This document shows positions 45,140 through 62,536 of a stretch of 64,000 nt of DNA, piece by piece. Source of the stretch: Misgurnus anguillicaudatus. Its lineage: Eukaryota; Chordata; Actinopteri; Cypriniformes; Cobitidae. The translations under genes and the position numbers were made by a program. The notes beneath the pieces are model-generated. The model was not told the DNA's origin and did no database searches. It saw only the letters and a list, made by a program, of their open reading frames with translations. The stretch is from assembly GCF_027580225.2 (NCBI RefSeq), contig NC_073358.2, positions 32,638,501 to 32,702,500 on the forward strand, given 5' to 3'. Position 1 is the stretch's first letter. Every line of letters begins with the position of its first letter.

Positions 45140-46750
45140 CCTCCTTTTATTGAATCTTTCACAGAGTTAGTTGCGTTGTGAGTGTGGTGCACCATGCATA
45201 GCGTACACCATGTCTCTGTTCGACAAACACACCATTAAGACATCAGTTTCTATGTGTGCGTGCGTATGCTGGACAGGGAAACAAAACAACTGACCATGTT
45301 TCTTTACGTCCCGCATGTACCAGTATGATAGCAGCCTGCTCATTACAACTATTCTGTACATCTAATATTCACATCATTTTATATACAGTAAACACACCTC
45401 GGATGAGGACGGTGGAATGAGAGAGCGAGATAAAATGAACTATAGAGCTGTAGCTAAAGGCAGCTTGTTTTCACTTCGGGGCTGACAACTAATCACTTGT
45501 TATTGCGGATTATATATTTTTCACATTCTTACAGAATTTTTATGCTTTGTACTACTACTCACACACACACGCTGTCATATAATTTATCACCCCAATCACC
45601 CACACGCATTCTTGCACACCAAATATATACACGTATTCATTCATTAACCTTCCTTTAAAATGTTTCAGCCTGCGCTACGCAAAGTGGTCATGCAAGCTTG
45701 AATGACCACTGCTCATTTTCTCATATTTGTTCATGAGTCAAACTGACCTTGTGTTTTAAAGCCATTGGCATGGGAAAGAGATCTGTCTAAAATAATAAAT
45801 TAACCAAATCCAACATATTGCTGAAGCATTCGACTGAAAACAAGTCATGAAGAATTAAGTGATTGATTGAGGAGAATTTGCTGAAAATAAATAAACACGC
45901 AAAATCACATACTGCTACTAAATCCACTTTGCTCTTATAAAACTGTTACATAAATTTATCAGGCTCTGTCTTATTGAGGCTGACACGCAGATCAACGTTG
46001 GCCTTAAAAAAATTAAATCATCCAATCTTGTAATTCGCTTTGGTTTGAAAGTGTCTAAATATGCCATTCAGCATCATTTACTCAAAATTTTCCATTGCAT
46101 ATACCAAAGCCGAGGGCTTGTGTAATGCTGCCATCTATAGTCTTGCATGTGTTATCACATGTGGCTTGTGAAACAAAAACAGTATCTCTATCCTGAGTTT
46201 TTAAAAAATAAATGTCCTCTGTGCATTTTTTAAATTCTTAGCACTTACAAAGGGAACATTTAAAAAGATACATCAGCATATTTTGCATGAAAATGTGCAA
46301 ACAATATTATTAAAGCAGATGCGTTTCAATGAATTATGCATGAATGATGAAACATGCATGCATGTCTCATTGTGTTTGTATATTGCTATCACTACTCAAA
46401 CATGCCCTTAATCGCCGTCATACATTAGTAAATTAGTCTCTTTGTCTTTCTTCAAGACAGCAAGTTTGAGTTCAGAGTCTCCCGAGGTCTTTAATAAGAC
46501 AGGTGCTTCCCAACAGTGCCATCCCTTTCAGGTAAATAACACGCTGATGCTTCCCTTTCTTGTCTGCGTATAATTTTCTCTCTTTTCTGTTTTTGAGTGT
46601 TTTATCATCATTTTGCTGAAGACACCAGGTCTTTTGTTCAGCATCGTAAAAAAATTGAGGGTCCCCGTATCCATGGGTCCACGTTCTGCCCACTCTTGGT
46701 CCAGAGCTGGCATAGTTCCTGCCAAACTTCCGTGGAACATTTAATGCAAA
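45140..46750 (-). other. megf9: megf9 3' UTR with poly(A) signal
   Basis: Sequence downstream of the megf9 stop codon, with no coding exon. On the minus strand AATAAA occurs at 45151-45146, about 1.6 kb after the stop. Its use as the actual poly(A) signal is inferred from position only. Minus-strand open frames at 46472-46740 are in the UTR and carry no domain. Confidence 0.55.
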
Positions 46751-51403
<4,653 letters not shown>

Positions 51404-51745
51404 CTAGAAATACATAAAGAACAATTTATGTTATTGATTATATTCACTTTTTTGGATAAAAACAGCAAAACAAAGCATGTTAAAAAACTACAGGCATCAG
51501 ATCTTTTGTCTGAAATAATTTAGGGATTATTCGGCCAGCAGATGGCAGAATCTTTGTACAGTTATGTACTGTGTATGAATGTATTTGGATTTTAATGCTT
51601 ACAGGCCTTTATTTTTACACATATAACAGCTTGAAATCATTAGTAATTATTTTTTAATGGTTTTACAAATGCAAAAATAAGCATCCTGTTTTTACCAATG
51701 ACAACAATAGATCAGAGCAGATGCCAATGCAATGATGGACTAAAG

Positions 51746-51912
51746 CAGGGGTGGGCATTCCTGGTCCTGGTCCAACCCTAATCAAACACACCTGAATGTC
51801 ATTTCCAAGTCATACTGAAGCTTTTGATTGGGATTTTTTGGTGTGTTTGATTAGGGTTGGGGCTAAACTTTGCAGGACAGTGGCCCTCCAGGACCAGGAA
51901 TGCCCACCCCTG
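51746..51912. mobile_element. hAT-type MITE with near-perfect 8-bp target duplication
   Basis: CAGGGGTGGGCATTCCTGGT pairs with ACCAGGAATGCCCACCCCTG. The flanks GACTAAAG (51738-51745) and GACTAATG (51913-51920) match at 7 of 8 bases. 167 bp. Confidence 0.9.
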
Positions 51913-52459
51913 GACTAATGACACAATCGAAATGAAATCATCAATCATTACATGATTACTATGGCTCAGTCTTGAATACAGGTCACTAAGGATTTTCTTA
52001 CACCTAACAACAACTCATGGATTGAACCCTTTTCTTTTGACTGCAGACAAAATCGTTAACCAAAAGTCAATATAGTGCTTTTAACAATGTTGAAATATTT
52101 AATATTTTACAATGTATCAAATATATAAATTAATATGAAAGATAACGGCCTCATATTAACCTAGACATGCCTTTCCATCTTACTATGCATGGAAATGGCC
52201 CTTAAAAGTAGAAAAGGTTTTTACATTACATAAGAAACTTAATATCAAACAGCAGAGAAAAATGTAGCAACATCATAAAGTGCACCCTAGCACCACACAT
52301 CTACAAAATTGAAATAGTGACATCTATAAGATTGTAGTAGGATCATTACAAGAAAAGCTATATAGAGTACTGCAGGATGACGTATTTTTTGTAGGACAAC
52401 CCGGAAGTTAGCAGGACATTGGTTCCCTTTCAAAAAAGCCCATACATTTTTCCCATAGA

Positions 52460-53015
52460 CTTTTGGATTATCGCAAATAATAAGCTCTGTGTAAAACAAA
52501 AGTTAAGACACTGACATTTTGTACAAAAAGTTTATCTTTACAGATTAATACAAATTTTATGAATTTTGAAGTGTAAATGCATTTACTAGAAATATAAAAA
52601 GCCAAATTTTGACTTTTGATGAATTCATAAAAGTGGTGTTTATCTTGTAGGACAAATGTGTGCCATAAACTTTTGTTAAACACAGCGCTTATTTTTTGCA
52701 ATAATCCAAAAATGAATGTATGGGTCAAAATTATATGCCAAAAAACATTAATATATGTAAAGATCATGATCCATGAAGATATTTTGCAAATTGCCTACCA
52801 TAAATATATCAAAACTTCATTTTTGTGTGTGGGTACGCAGTTGCTAATGACTTCATTTAGACAACTTTACAGGCGATTATTTCATTATTTAGATTTTTTG
52901 CACCCTCAGATTGCAGATTTTGAAAATACTGTCCTATCCTGACAAACCATACATCAACACAAAGCTTATTTATTCAACTTTCAGATGATGTATAAATCTT
53001 AATAAAAAATTTGTA
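52460..53015. repeat. Partial copy of the TGTGACCCTGGA-type MITE family
   Basis: Phrases 'gtaaagatcatgatccatga', 'agatattttgcaaattgcct', 'ctatcctgacaaaccataca' and 'aagcttatttattcaacttt' match the element at 44239-44813. An inverted piece sits at 52465-52690 ('ttttggattatcgcaaataa' versus 'ttttttgcaataatccaaaa'), giving a small palindrome. Terminal CCAGGGTCAC motifs are not present. Confidence 0.7.
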
Positions 53016-56000
53016 ATAATATGTGATCTCATAAAATGATGATGATATAACTGAGAGATGGATGAGGAATGCCTTATGTAAATGTATTCTAAAATACAAA
53101 TAATGTGTTGACCCATGATGACCCAAGAAAAGGACTTTTTAAGTCAACCAGTGCTCATTTAAAGAGCTGATTTTTAAACCATAGTGAGCATACAATGAAC
53201 ATTACTCCTCATTAAACACCCAAACATGTTTAATATCTACAGCATTAATTATCATTATTAGATGACTGCAGATGTATGAACAGACCTGCCTTTCAATCAA
53301 TTATGACCCACTTTTTCTTCCTTTTTACCAGTCACACTAAACAATTTCCAAACAATACATTAACAGCAGGGCATTGGTAGGCAAGGAAGGAGCCGTAATA
53401 ATAACATAATTTATCATAATATAATCCACAAATCAAAAATAAAACTAATTTGATGAATTATGCACTGTAAAAAATGTCTGTAGAAATTACAGTATTAATG
53501 GGTATTACTGCCAACTAGCTGCCAGTAACTTACTGTAGATTTTACATTTATGTTATTTACTGGCAACATTTTGTTCAAAGTTAAATGAACATGAAAAATG
53601 AAATGAAAATTTTGACTTTATCTTCTACAGTAAGTTACTGGCAACCAGCTGCAAAATTACAGCAATTTTTTTAGAGTGTGAAATAGGGTATAAAACATAC
53701 TTTATATATGAAGAGTTTGGTTCTGAAACACAATAAATGGCATTTTTTTAAATGAGTTACCACCAAAATCAGTATTGTATCAGGTCAGTATTAAAAAGTC
53801 AATTCTTCATTTTACGCAAAATCCAATATCTGCCGTATTGTTCTGCCATCTGTCAGCTGATTGCTGTAAAAAAAAGTTCAGCGATGACGTCCCAAGGATG
53901 ACAAAGTAAGTGTTAAAGTTTATTTTTTATCAGTGTATACCACTAGTCAACTAAATGAATATAACATGGAAAAGATGAATGCACATTTATACATTGATTC
54001 AAAAGATTTATAGCATTTTGAAAAGAAAACTTGTCATGGATTTATTGCATTTTGTGAAAAATAATCCGTTTTTGTAATAAATCTTTGAAAATCAAATTAG
54101 GATTTGAAATTTTAAGGTTATTACAACCTAAAGATGTTATGTGAAAGTTTGTAACAGAAAACAGTGTTTTTCATCTTGTCACTTTCTTGGTATAGAAAAC
54201 ACGTTTTTACCCAAATTAGTCTAAATAGATTTACTGCGTTTTGGAACCAAACTCTTCATATATATAATTGGTGAACAGTTACATGACACGAAGGCTGTCT
54301 CCACGTAGCTGTGATTGGCTGTTTATATGGCACTACCAATGCTAATGGCAGTCTATGATGTTGGCCCTATAAGGTCCCTTAACACTTCACTTTTGATCAT
54401 ATCCAAATTAAAATGGAATTGATATGACTTGCGAGCCGTTTTTTTTATAGAACAAATTAAAGATGCAAACACTACCATCTATTCAGTACTATTTACTGCA
54501 GTGAAAGGCAACTGGTACATTGAATATACACTGTAAAATAATCTTTTTGCACTTACATTTTTAAGTTTAATCAACTAGGATTTACAAGTCATTTCAACTA
54601 TCTTGACAAGTGATGAGTTGCTGTAACCTAAGAAATCAAAATCATGCAAAAATATTTTTACAGAGTACATTGGACAAACACCCAAATACTTCACTTAAGA
54701 AGACCACGGCACTAATAGAAATGAATACTAATAAAGAACAAATGCTTTCCTTAATCAAATCCTTACAAAACTTTGCATGATGGAAGAGATAAGTGCCAGT
54801 AAACGGGCGAACAAATTACTCCAAGACTGGAGAAAAGAATCAATGGTATGGCGTGACCGGGAGGAAAAAAGGAAAATAAAAGAGACTTGACCAGAAGAAG
54901 AATGAGAGGGAAGTTAAACCATGCTAAGAGGGATCCAATAAGACAGATAGTAATGTAGTTGCTGTTAATCAAATGTATCTAGCGGCAGTTTTAATGTCAC
55001 ATGTGAAGAGGGCAGTCAATCAGGGGGCTGTAGGACCCTCCTCTCACTAATTCCCCACACTCAGCACGAAACAGTAAAATATAAAACCTAAACCTCCAGG
55101 CAGTGATTAACACCCAAAGACTACTACACTACAGGAGCCAATTTCCCACATTTCCTAAGCAGAAGGGACTACAAACAAGAACTAAAAAAATGGTGCTAAA
55201 TAGCACTAAAAGCTCGTCATCACAGGGGAACAATTTTTAGTGCTATATAGCACCTGTAAAGCACCTATGAAGAACCATCCGGATATGGTTCTATTTACAG
55301 TAGCACAATATGGTTTTACACAGGTACTACACGTACATAGGTGCACTTAAAATGGTTCCTCTATGATTACGAGCCAGTAAACCACTTTTGGTGCTATTTC
55401 GCACCGTTTGTTTTTAGAGTGTACAGTACATACAAACAAAAGCTAAAAAGGTGAAGATCAAAATAAAAGGCTACTTGAACTGTAGGCGGTTGTAACGTTG
55501 GTTAGTCTAACCGACAGCAGTAAAACTAATGTAAACACACACAGACAAAGACTCCTTTGTTTGTTCTCATCTGTATGTGTTTATTCCCAATGAGCCGTTT
55601 TCCGCTTATATCATTGGGAACGAAAACTTCACAGGAAAATTCAGCACTACCAGCAGCATACAAACATAATTCCGGCAAATCAGGAGATACGCTTCCTTAT
55701 GTTGCTTTAACTGTGACTTGTGACGATAACATCTGAATTGAGGCTAGTCAATGTTTAACCATTTCATCATCGTGTACCGGTAGCAGTGTGATAGCTTTTA
55801 GCTACCTGTAGTTGTTTCTCAACGTCACAAGGGCACGCACGCAGACGCATGCACTGTTTACGTAAAGTTGACGTACTGCTTAGACAGGTACAATACAGGC
55901 ATAAACATGAATAGATACTCCAGCAGTTCTCACATATATTCTGACCAAAAAAGGACCCAAAACAAATTAAATATATATTCTGACAAACAGCTTCAGATAA

Positions 56001-56739
56001 TTTAATAATCACTAAGCAGATTTTAACTTGTACAAGCCACAAATACACATAACTATACTGTATACAGACACACAAATACACACATTCAAAACAAAGCTGT
56101 ACTCTTTTGATCTGAAGATATTCCTTATCTTTTCATATTTCAGTTCTCTTCACCTTTTAAAAGTGTTGGACATAAGCGGCAGAGTTTTTTATAAACCGCC
56201 AAATCAAAGCTGAAGATCTAGCAGAACAGAGCAAGCGACCTCATCTCAATTAGAGCAACTGAAGCTGTTGGCAGATAACAAGGCAACCAGTGCGAAGACA
56301 TTTCCAATGCAAATTCAGCCAGCATATGCAAATCAAACAACCATTTCAAACCGGCACTGGCAAGGAGAACAGAAAGGTACACTTACTGTAGCAAGTATAC
56401 TACAAGCTACAAAATATACTAATGTAGTGGCAAATGCAACATACCATTACATACTGTATAACATATACCATGTGCTTACTGTTATCTCTTAAGGCAAAAT
56501 AATAAATGCTCCCTCATTTGTAAGATGGTTTAAATAAGAGTGTCTGCTAAATGATTCACGAGATCGCTGTAGAAGATGTCTCTAAAAAAGACAACAAAAC
56601 CATGGGACTCACAGTATGATTAAATATGTGACCCATTACCTTAATAATGCGTGTTGCCATTGCCTTGATATTGCGTGCTTCTGAGACGAGAATCATGTGA
56701 TACTATGAGATGTGACGTGAACTTAAGCATCTGTGGTAA
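53016..56739. other. Sequence upstream of the known megf9 exons; no exon recognised
   Basis: Mostly AT-rich non-coding DNA. Two MITEs are visible. About 53463-53685 has 'cactgtaaaaaatgtctgta' at the left, and 'ctgccagtaacttactgtag' pairs with 'ctacagtaagttactggca'. About 55190-55420 is a copy of the TAGCAC family with 'ctatgattacgagccagtaa'. If megf9 extends further right, this is intron. Confidence 0.5.
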
Positions 56740-57502
56740 TTGTGGTAATTTACTCACCACCATGTCATTTAAATTAATGTTGATGTCTTTCTTTGTTCAG
56801 TCGATAAAAAATTATGTTTTTTGAGGAAAACATTCTTTAATGGACTTCAATGGACCCCAGTTTTAATGCAGTTTAAAATTGCAGTTTTAAAGGACTCTAA
56901 ACGATCCCAAATGAGGCATAAGGGTCTTATCTAGCGAAACGATTGTCATTTTTGACAAGAAAAATAAAAAATATGCACTTTTAAACCACAACTTCCCTCT
57001 TCCTCCGGCTGTGTGACGACCTCACATAATTGCGTAATGACATTGAAAGGTCACGTGTTACATATATACGCACAACCGGCGCAACGTCATAGAATGTCTC
57101 TGAACAGGTTCACGCCCACTTTTGGGGGAAAACAGACTAGACGTTCCATTGGCTTCCATTCAAAATAGCGGAACAAAGCAGCCCCTGTACACAGCCGGCA
57201 GGCGCAAACAACCCACGAAATCACCCAGATTAAACATGCTGAGTAACTATCTGTCCACCCTGCCTGCCATAGAGCGCGAAAGATACATTAACATATTTAA
57301 TTTGGTCAATATAAAAACATGTCTCTTTCATTCTCCCAGTACCAAATTTGTGTAACAACGCTCCCTATTGTCCAGAGGTGTCTTACCCGGACATTTTACT
57401 CGTACCTCAACGAGTCAACAGGGAAGCAAGTGAATGATTTTACTTCGTATTTGAAAGTTACTTCGTATTTATTTATTATGTCTTTATATTTAGAGTAATG
57501 AG
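56740..57502. mobile_element. Large foldback element, left arm
   Basis: Blocks at 56860-57000 ('gcataagggtcttatctagc', 'aaaaatatgcacttttaaac', 'cacaacttccctcttcctcc') are the reverse complement of 63830-63960. Blocks at 57140-57300 ('ttccattcaaaatagcggaa', 'cagattaaacatg', 'ctgcctgccatagagc') are the reverse complement of 63400-63560. The right arm runs beyond the window end. The plus-strand frame of 57122-57355 reads NYLSTLPAIERERYINIFNL. The last five bases are the gypsy target duplication. Confidence 0.75.
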
Positions 57503-58250
57503 TGTTATGATTTCGGTCTTATTGGCTGCTTTGTCTTTGTTTCACTATGTGTTGTGTTTTTGTTTTGACAGCTCCACACGTGCGCGTCTTCCACCTGGTG
57601 ATCTCATTACCTCTGACTTCTCTCACCTGCGACCCGCACCTGATTCTCATTATTGTCCAATCCGGTTTGATTTAAATTCCCCTCGTTTCCTTTGTTCTTT
57701 GCAAGTTCGTCTTTGTATGTACCTGCCCGCTAGCTTGTCTAGTTCCAGACTTGTTGTGTCTAGTATTCTGTTTCTCGTATTGGATTATTCACCGAGCTCT
57801 CTGCTGCCTTGCCTCTTAGATTTCCCCGTCCTGCCGTCAGTCTCTCCCGATTGGTGTGTCAACCGTCATTCATCTGAAGACACTCTGTCTGTGGTTTCTC
57901 CGAGCGCTGCTCCACTCCTTGCGCTGTCCAGCCGCAGTGCGCTCTCGGGCGCGTAATTCTGCGCTTCACTCGGACCACTACAGTGCGCTGTCCAGCACGG
58001 ACTCTGCTGATGTATTGACCGCCTCTCTCTCTCTCCCACCAGGATTCTCTCTCTGTGCCCTGTGAGGATTTCAGCAAGTGTTTATTTAAGTGGATGTCCT
58101 ACAGTGTTTCCCACTTTGAGTTTTTGCATTTACACACACACACATACTAATACATGAAGACATTGACTGTTTTTTATTATACATACCCACTGATTCTATT
58201 TCATTAAAAACCCTCTGCGTTGGGATCCTTGAGTTGTGTCGTTCCTAACA
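57503..58250 (+). repeat. 5' LTR of the gypsy element
   Basis: 748 bp, starting TGTTATGATTTCGG and ending TCGTTCCTAACA. A (CA)n stretch sits near 58130-58145. ATTAAA at about 58204 may serve as the poly(A) signal. Open frames of 152, 69 and 72 residues in the LTR recur identically in the other LTR and are not genes. The bases after the LTR (GGACGAACTTGCC) do not give an obvious tRNA primer match. Confidence 0.95.
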
Positions 58251-58268
58251 GGACGAACTTGCCAAGTT

Positions 58269-59189
58269 ATGGATCCCGCGGAGGTTGATGCCCTCCGATC
58301 TGCTCTCGCCCAGCAGGGCTCATGGTTAGGCCAACACTCGGCCCGTCTCACCACCACGACACAGGAGGTCGAGGATTTATCCACACGCATGTCCGACCTT
58401 TCCTCTCGCCTTGACCAAGTGCGGCAGAACACCTCACAACCTAGTCAGCAGCATGAGACGGAGCCCCATGCCTCAGCCCCACCACCATATGATGGCGATC
58501 CTGCCTCCTGTCGAGCGTTTTTATCACAATGTTCCTTAATCTTTGCCCTCCAGCCACGTCGTTATGCTTCTGAGCGCACCCGGGTTGCATATGTCATTAC
58601 CCTGCTGACTGGCAAGGCTCGTGAGTGGGCTACAGCTGTGTGGGATGCCGGCGATCCTTGCTGCCGATCCTTTGATGAATTTCGCGAGGAGATGGAGAAA
58701 CTTTTTGATCGCTCCGTTCGCGGGGACGCCGCTGCGGCTCGGTTGGCACATTTGGTCCAAGGAAAACACTCTGTCACCGAGTACGCCATCAAGTTCAAGA
58801 CCTTAGCGGCTGCCTGCCACTGGAACGAAGCGGCTCTTCGAGCGCAGTTTGTCGAGGGGTTGACAGACGGGCTTCAGGATGAGATCGCTGTTCACGATCG
58901 TCCCCCCACTCTGGATGCCATCATTGATCTTGCTCTTCGGATCGAAGCTCGGAGGATGCTTCGCAGTCAGCGCCGTTCTCTGCGTCAACGTGTGTTTGTG
59001 GATGAGACTTCCATTTCTTCCTTGGCCCCTGTGTCACCCCCAGCCGAGTCGGAACCTATGCAACTGGGGCGCATGCGCCTGTCACAGAGAGAGAGAGAGA
59101 GGCGGTTACAGAATGCCCTCTGTCTCTATTGTGGAAAGCCCGGACATTTCGCCAAGACTTGCCCGTTAAAAGCCACCGCCCATCAGTGA
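58269..59189 (+). CDS. gag: Gypsy Gag (capsid-nucleocapsid)
   Basis: 306 residues from ATG 58269. The alternative upstream start at 58236 is not an ATG, and 58236-58250 is still LTR. A coiled-coil-like N-terminus ([32 protein letters not shown]) is followed by a retrotransposon capsid region ([30 protein letters not shown] helices, REEMEKLFD). The C-terminus has a nucleocapsid knuckle [14 protein letters not shown] (C-x2-C-x4-H-x4-C, about residues 287-300). Gag packages element RNA into virus-like particles. The frame is intact. The last 61 bases overlap the pol open frame, and the candidate shift site GTTAAAA is at 59165-59171, 18 bases before the Gag stop codon ends. The protein resembles the Gag from which mammalian RTL genes derive. 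Confidence 0.93.
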   Translation: MDPAEVDALRSALAQQGSWLGQHSARLTTTTQEVEDLSTRMSDLSSRLDQVRQNTSQPSQQHETEPHASAPPPYDGDPASCRAFLSQCSLIFALQPRRYASERTRVAYVITLLTGKAREWATAVWDAGDPCCRSFDEFREEMEKLFDRSVRGDAAAARLAHLVQGKHSVTEYAIKFKTLAAACHWNEAALRAQFVEGLTDGLQDEIAVHDRPPTLDAIIDLALRIEARRMLRSQRRSLRQRVFVDETSISSLAPVSPPAESEPMQLGRMRLSQRERERRLQNALCLYCGKPGHFAKTCPLKATAHQ

Positions 59190-62100
59190 ATACGGGAGTC
59201 CTGGTGGGCGCCACTTCTTCTAAACTCTCCCCAGTTTCCAGTACCCAACTCCCCGTCATGTTGTCCTTCGCCGGGCGGGACTATCCATCCACTGCCCTTC
59301 TCGACTCTGGCGCAGAGGGCAACTTCATTGATGAAGCGCTGGTTCGCGCCTGGGGTATCTCGGTTGTCCCTCTCCAATCCCCTTTGGATGTCTGGTCCCT
59401 TAAGGGGCAGCAGATGGCGCGGATTACACACTGCACTTCTCCTGTGAGTCTCTCTGTGTCTGGTAATCATCGTGAGGAGATTGTGTTGCATATCCTTCAT
59501 GCATCTCTATCTCCTATTATTTTAGGGCATGGATGGTTAGCGCAACACAATCCTCACGTTGATTGGCAGCATAGTATTATCTTGTCTTGGTCTCAGTCTT
59601 GTCATGTGTCATGTCTTGGTTCTGCTGTTTCTGGTTCTGTTCTTTCTCTTCCTCAGGTTCCGGCAGTCGATTTGACCGGGGTCCCGGCGGAGTATGCGGA
59701 TATCGCTCAGGTGTTTAGTAAAGCCCGGGCCACCTCCCTTCCTCCTCACCGGCCATATGATTGCGCTATTGATCTCCTCCCCGGCACTTCTCCGCCTAAA
59801 GGTAGACTTTACTCTTTGTCGAGTCCTGAGAGAGAGGCTATGGACCAGTATATTAATGATGCCCTGCGTGCCGGTCTCATCCGTCCCTCCACCTCGCCCG
59901 CAGGGGCGGGGTTTTTCTTTGTTGAAAAGAAAGACGGCTCCCTGCGTCCTTGTATTGATTATAGGGGATTGAATGACATTACTGTTAAGAATAGGTACCC
60001 CCTTCCTTTAATGTCTACTGCGTTTGAGCTTTTGCAGGGAGCGCAGGTCTTTACTAAGCTAGATTTACGCAATGCCTATCATCTGGTGCGTATAAGAGAG
60101 GGAGATGAGTGGAAGACAGCATTTAATACCCCTACTGGACACTTTGAGTACTGCGTTTTGCCTTTCGGGCTTTGTAACGCTCCCTCAGTCTTCCAAACTC
60201 TGGTCAATGATGTGCTGAGAGACATGATTAACAAGTTTGTCTTTGTGTACATAGATGATATTCTCATCTTTTCCCCCTCTATGCAGGAACACACTCAGCA
60301 TGTCCGCCGAGTCTTACGCCGGTTGTTAGAGAATAAGTTGTATGTTAAGGCGGAGAAGTGCGAATTCCATCGTAAGTCAGTTTCGTTCTTGGGTTTTGTT
60401 GTCGCCCCAGGTGAGATCCGTCCTGATCCAGCCAAGATCAAAGCGGTAGCCGAATGGCCAGTCCCCGAGTCCCGTAAGGATTTATTAAGGTTTCTGGGTT
60501 TCGCCAATTTTTACCGGCGATTTATCAGAAATTATGGTCAGGTTGCTCAGCCTCTTACTGCTCTCACATCCACTAAGGAGAGGTTTGTCTGGAATTCTAG
60601 TGCTCAGGAGGCCTTTGATAATTTAAAGTCCCGGTTTATCTCTGCTCCTGTTCTCTCTATTCCAGATCCGGCTGCTCAATTTATTGTGGAGGTGGATGCT
60701 TCGGATGTCGGGGTAGGCGCCGTTTTGTCTCAGCGGTCTGTTAAGGATGGCAAGGTGCATCCCTGTGCCTTTTTCTCCCATCGGTTAAACCCAGCAGAGC
60801 GAAATTATGACATAGGTAATCGGGAGCTGCTGGCGGTCAGACTAGCTTTGGGTGAGTGGCGTCACTGGTTGGAGGGGACCTCGGAGCCCTTCCTGGTCTG
60901 GACAGATCATAAAAATCTCGAATACATCCGTTCAGCCAGGAGGTTATCTTCTCGTCAGGCTCGTTGGGCACTCTTCTTTGACAGATTTAACTTCACCCTC
61001 TCGTACCGGCCCGGTTCTAAGAATACCAAGCCCGACGCTCTCTCTCGTTTGTTCGAAAGTCCCGGTTCTGATGGGGACGAAACCATCCTCCCTGAGGGGC
61101 GGGTGGTGGGTGCCCTGCGCTGGGGAATAGAACAACGGGTGAGACGGGCCGGCCGGGAGGGGGAAGTGCCAGAGGGGTGCCCAGCGGGTCGATTGTGGGT
61201 GCCAGTTGCGCTTCGCTCCGAGGTCATCCGGTGGGGTCACGAGTCCAAGTTTGTTTGCCATCCGGGGGTTCGGAGAACGCTGGCTACCGTACGTCAGCGT
61301 TTCTGGTGGCCCTCTATGGGTCCCGATGTCAGACAGTTTGTGTTAGCCTGTCAGGTTTGTGCCCGCAATAAGGCCTCTCATCAAGCCCCTATTGGTCTGC
61401 TTAAACCGTTACCCATCCCCTCTCGTCCTTGGTCACATATCGCCATTGATTTTGTAACCAATTTGCCTAGTTCTAAGGGAAACACTGTTGTTTTGACCAT
61501 TGTGGACCGCTTCTCTAAGGCGGTTCATTTTGTCCCTTTGCCCAAATTACCCACTGCCAAGGAAACTGCCCAGGTAATGATCGAACACGTCTTTCGCTTA
61601 CATGGTCTGCCCACAGACGTTGTTTCAGATAGGGGTCCTCAGTTTATTTCTCGTTTCTGGCAGGAATTTTGTAGACAAATAGGCTCCACAGCTAGCTTGT
61701 CTTCAGGGTATCATCCTCAGACCAACGGGCAATGTGAACGGGCTAACCAAGATTTAGGTAGAGCTCTCCGCTGTCTGACATCGCAATATCCGAGCTCCTG
61801 GTGCCAACAGTTACCCTGGGTTGAATACGCCCATAATTCTCTCCCTGTTTCTTCCCTTAACATGTCCCCTTTTGAGGCGTCCATGGGGTTTCAGCCCCCT
61901 TTATTCCCGTCACAAGAACCTGATGCGGTGGTTCCGTCTGCACTAGCTTTTGTCCGTCGTTGCAAACGCACCTGGAGAAAGGCTAGATTTACATTACGTC
62001 AGGTTTCCAGACGAACCAAAGCCGCGGCCGATCGTCACCGTAGAACCGCGCCCCGCTTTATCTGTGGGCAGAAAGTATGGCTTTCGTCCAAGGATTTACC

Positions 62101-62536
62101 TCTCCGTGAGCCTTCTCGCAAGCTGGCTCCACGATTCCTTGGGCCATACAGCATTGTTAAGGTTATTAATCCCGTGACGGTCAGGCTCAGATTGCCCCCA
62201 GCACTCGGTCGGGTTCACCCAGTTTTTCATGTGTCTAAACTGAAGCCTGTGTATTTTTCCCACCTTAATCCTGTTCCCTCTGCCCCCACCCCTCCCACCC
62301 CTCAGCTTATAGATGGTGCCCCTGTGTATTCAGTTAAATCTTTACTGGATGTGCGTCGCCGGGGTAGGGGATTTCAATATCTCGTTGACTGGGAAGGATA
62401 TGGTCCGGAGGAGAGGTGTTGGGTACCGGCCCGGGACATTCTGGACCCTGGGCTGATAGAGGATCTCCGCCGGCGACGGGGTGAGCCTCCTCATGGACCG
62501 CCCGGTGGCGGTCGTGGGGGGGGAGTCCTGTTATGA
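59129..62536 (+). CDS. pol: Gypsy Pol polyprotein (protease, RT, RNase H, integrase, chromodomain)
   Basis: 1135-residue open frame, -1 relative to gag. It probably enters by frameshift at about 59165 rather than from its own start. Protease: [12 protein letters not shown], catalytic Asp at residue 59. [13 protein letters not shown], then [11 protein letters not shown] with YIDD at 374-377. RNase [35 protein letters not shown]. Integrase: zinc region beginning at His711 (HPGVRR ... CQVCARNK), then D774 (IDFVTNLP), D834 (SDRGPQF) and E870 (GQCERAN), an exact D-35-E spacing between the last two. C-terminal chromodomain about 1065-1110 ([20 protein letters not shown]). The reading frame has no stops, so the element may be active. 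The stop codon TGA (62534-62536) lies inside the 3' LTR, and the purine-rich run GTGGGGGGGGAG just before it doubles as the polypurine tract and coding sequence. Confidence 0.95.
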   Translation: MWKARTFRQDLPVKSHRPSVNTGVLVGATSSKLSPVSSTQLPVMLSFAGRDYPSTALLDSGAEGNFIDEALVRAWGISVVPLQSPLDVWSLKGQQMARITHCTSPVSLSVSGNHREEIVLHILHASLSPIILGHGWLAQHNPHVDWQHSIILSWSQSCHVSCLGSAVSGSVLSLPQVPAVDLTGVPAEYADIAQVFSKARATSLPPHRPYDCAIDLLPGTSPPKGRLYSLSSPEREAMDQYINDALRAGLIRPSTSPAGAGFFFVEKKDGSLRPCIDYRGLNDITVKNRYPLPLMSTAFELLQGAQVFTKLDLRNAYHLVRIREGDEWKTAFNTPTGHFEYCVLPFGLCNAPSVFQTLVNDVLRDMINKFVFVYIDDILIFSPSMQEHTQHVRRVLRRLLENKLYVKAEKCEFHRKSVSFLGFVVAPGEIRPDPAKIKAVAEWPVPESRKDLLRFLGFANFYRRFIRNYGQVAQPLTALTSTKERFVWNSSAQEAFDNLKSRFISAPVLSIPDPAAQFIVEVDASDVGVGAVLSQRSVKDGKVHPCAFFSHRLNPAERNYDIGNRELLAVRLALGEWRHWLEGTSEPFLVWTDHKNLEYIRSARRLSSRQARWALFFDRFNFTLSYRPGSKNTKPDALSRLFESPGSDGDETILPEGRVVGALRWGIEQRVRRAGREGEVPEGCPAGRLWVPVALRSEVIRWGHESKFVCHPGVRRTLATVRQRFWWPSMGPDVRQFVLACQVCARNKASHQAPIGLLKPLPIPSRPWSHIAIDFVTNLPSSKGNTVVLTIVDRFSKAVHFVPLPKLPTAKETAQVMIEHVFRLHGLPTDVVSDRGPQFISRFWQEFCRQIGSTASLSSGYHPQTNGQCERANQDLGRALRCLTSQYPSSWCQQLPWVEYAHNSLPVSSLNMSPFEASMGFQPPLFPSQEPDAVVPSALAFVRRCKRTWRKARFTLRQVSRRTKAAADRHRRTAPRFICGQKVWLSSKDLPLREPSRKLAPRFLGPYSIVKVINPVTVRLRLPPALGRVHPVFHVSKLKPVYFSHLNPVPSAPTPPTPQLIDGAPVYSVKSLLDVRRRGRGFQYLVDWEGYGPEERCWVPARDILDPGLIEDLRRRRGEPPHGPPGGGRGGGVLL
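59165..59171 (+). promoter_or_regulatory. Candidate -1 ribosomal frameshift site
   Basis: GTTAAAA read as G TTA AAA in the gag frame. Slipping back one base gives GTT AAA in the pol frame. It lies 18 bases before the end of the gag stop codon, within the gag-pol overlap. Related GTTAAAC-type sites are known to slip. A downstream stem or pseudoknot was not verified. Confidence 0.5.

Noticed and set aside
57503..58077. Open frames of 152, 69 and 72 residues in the gypsy LTR
   Set aside because: They recur in the other LTR (62533-63103) and overlap on both strands. They lie in non-coding LTR sequence and have no domains.
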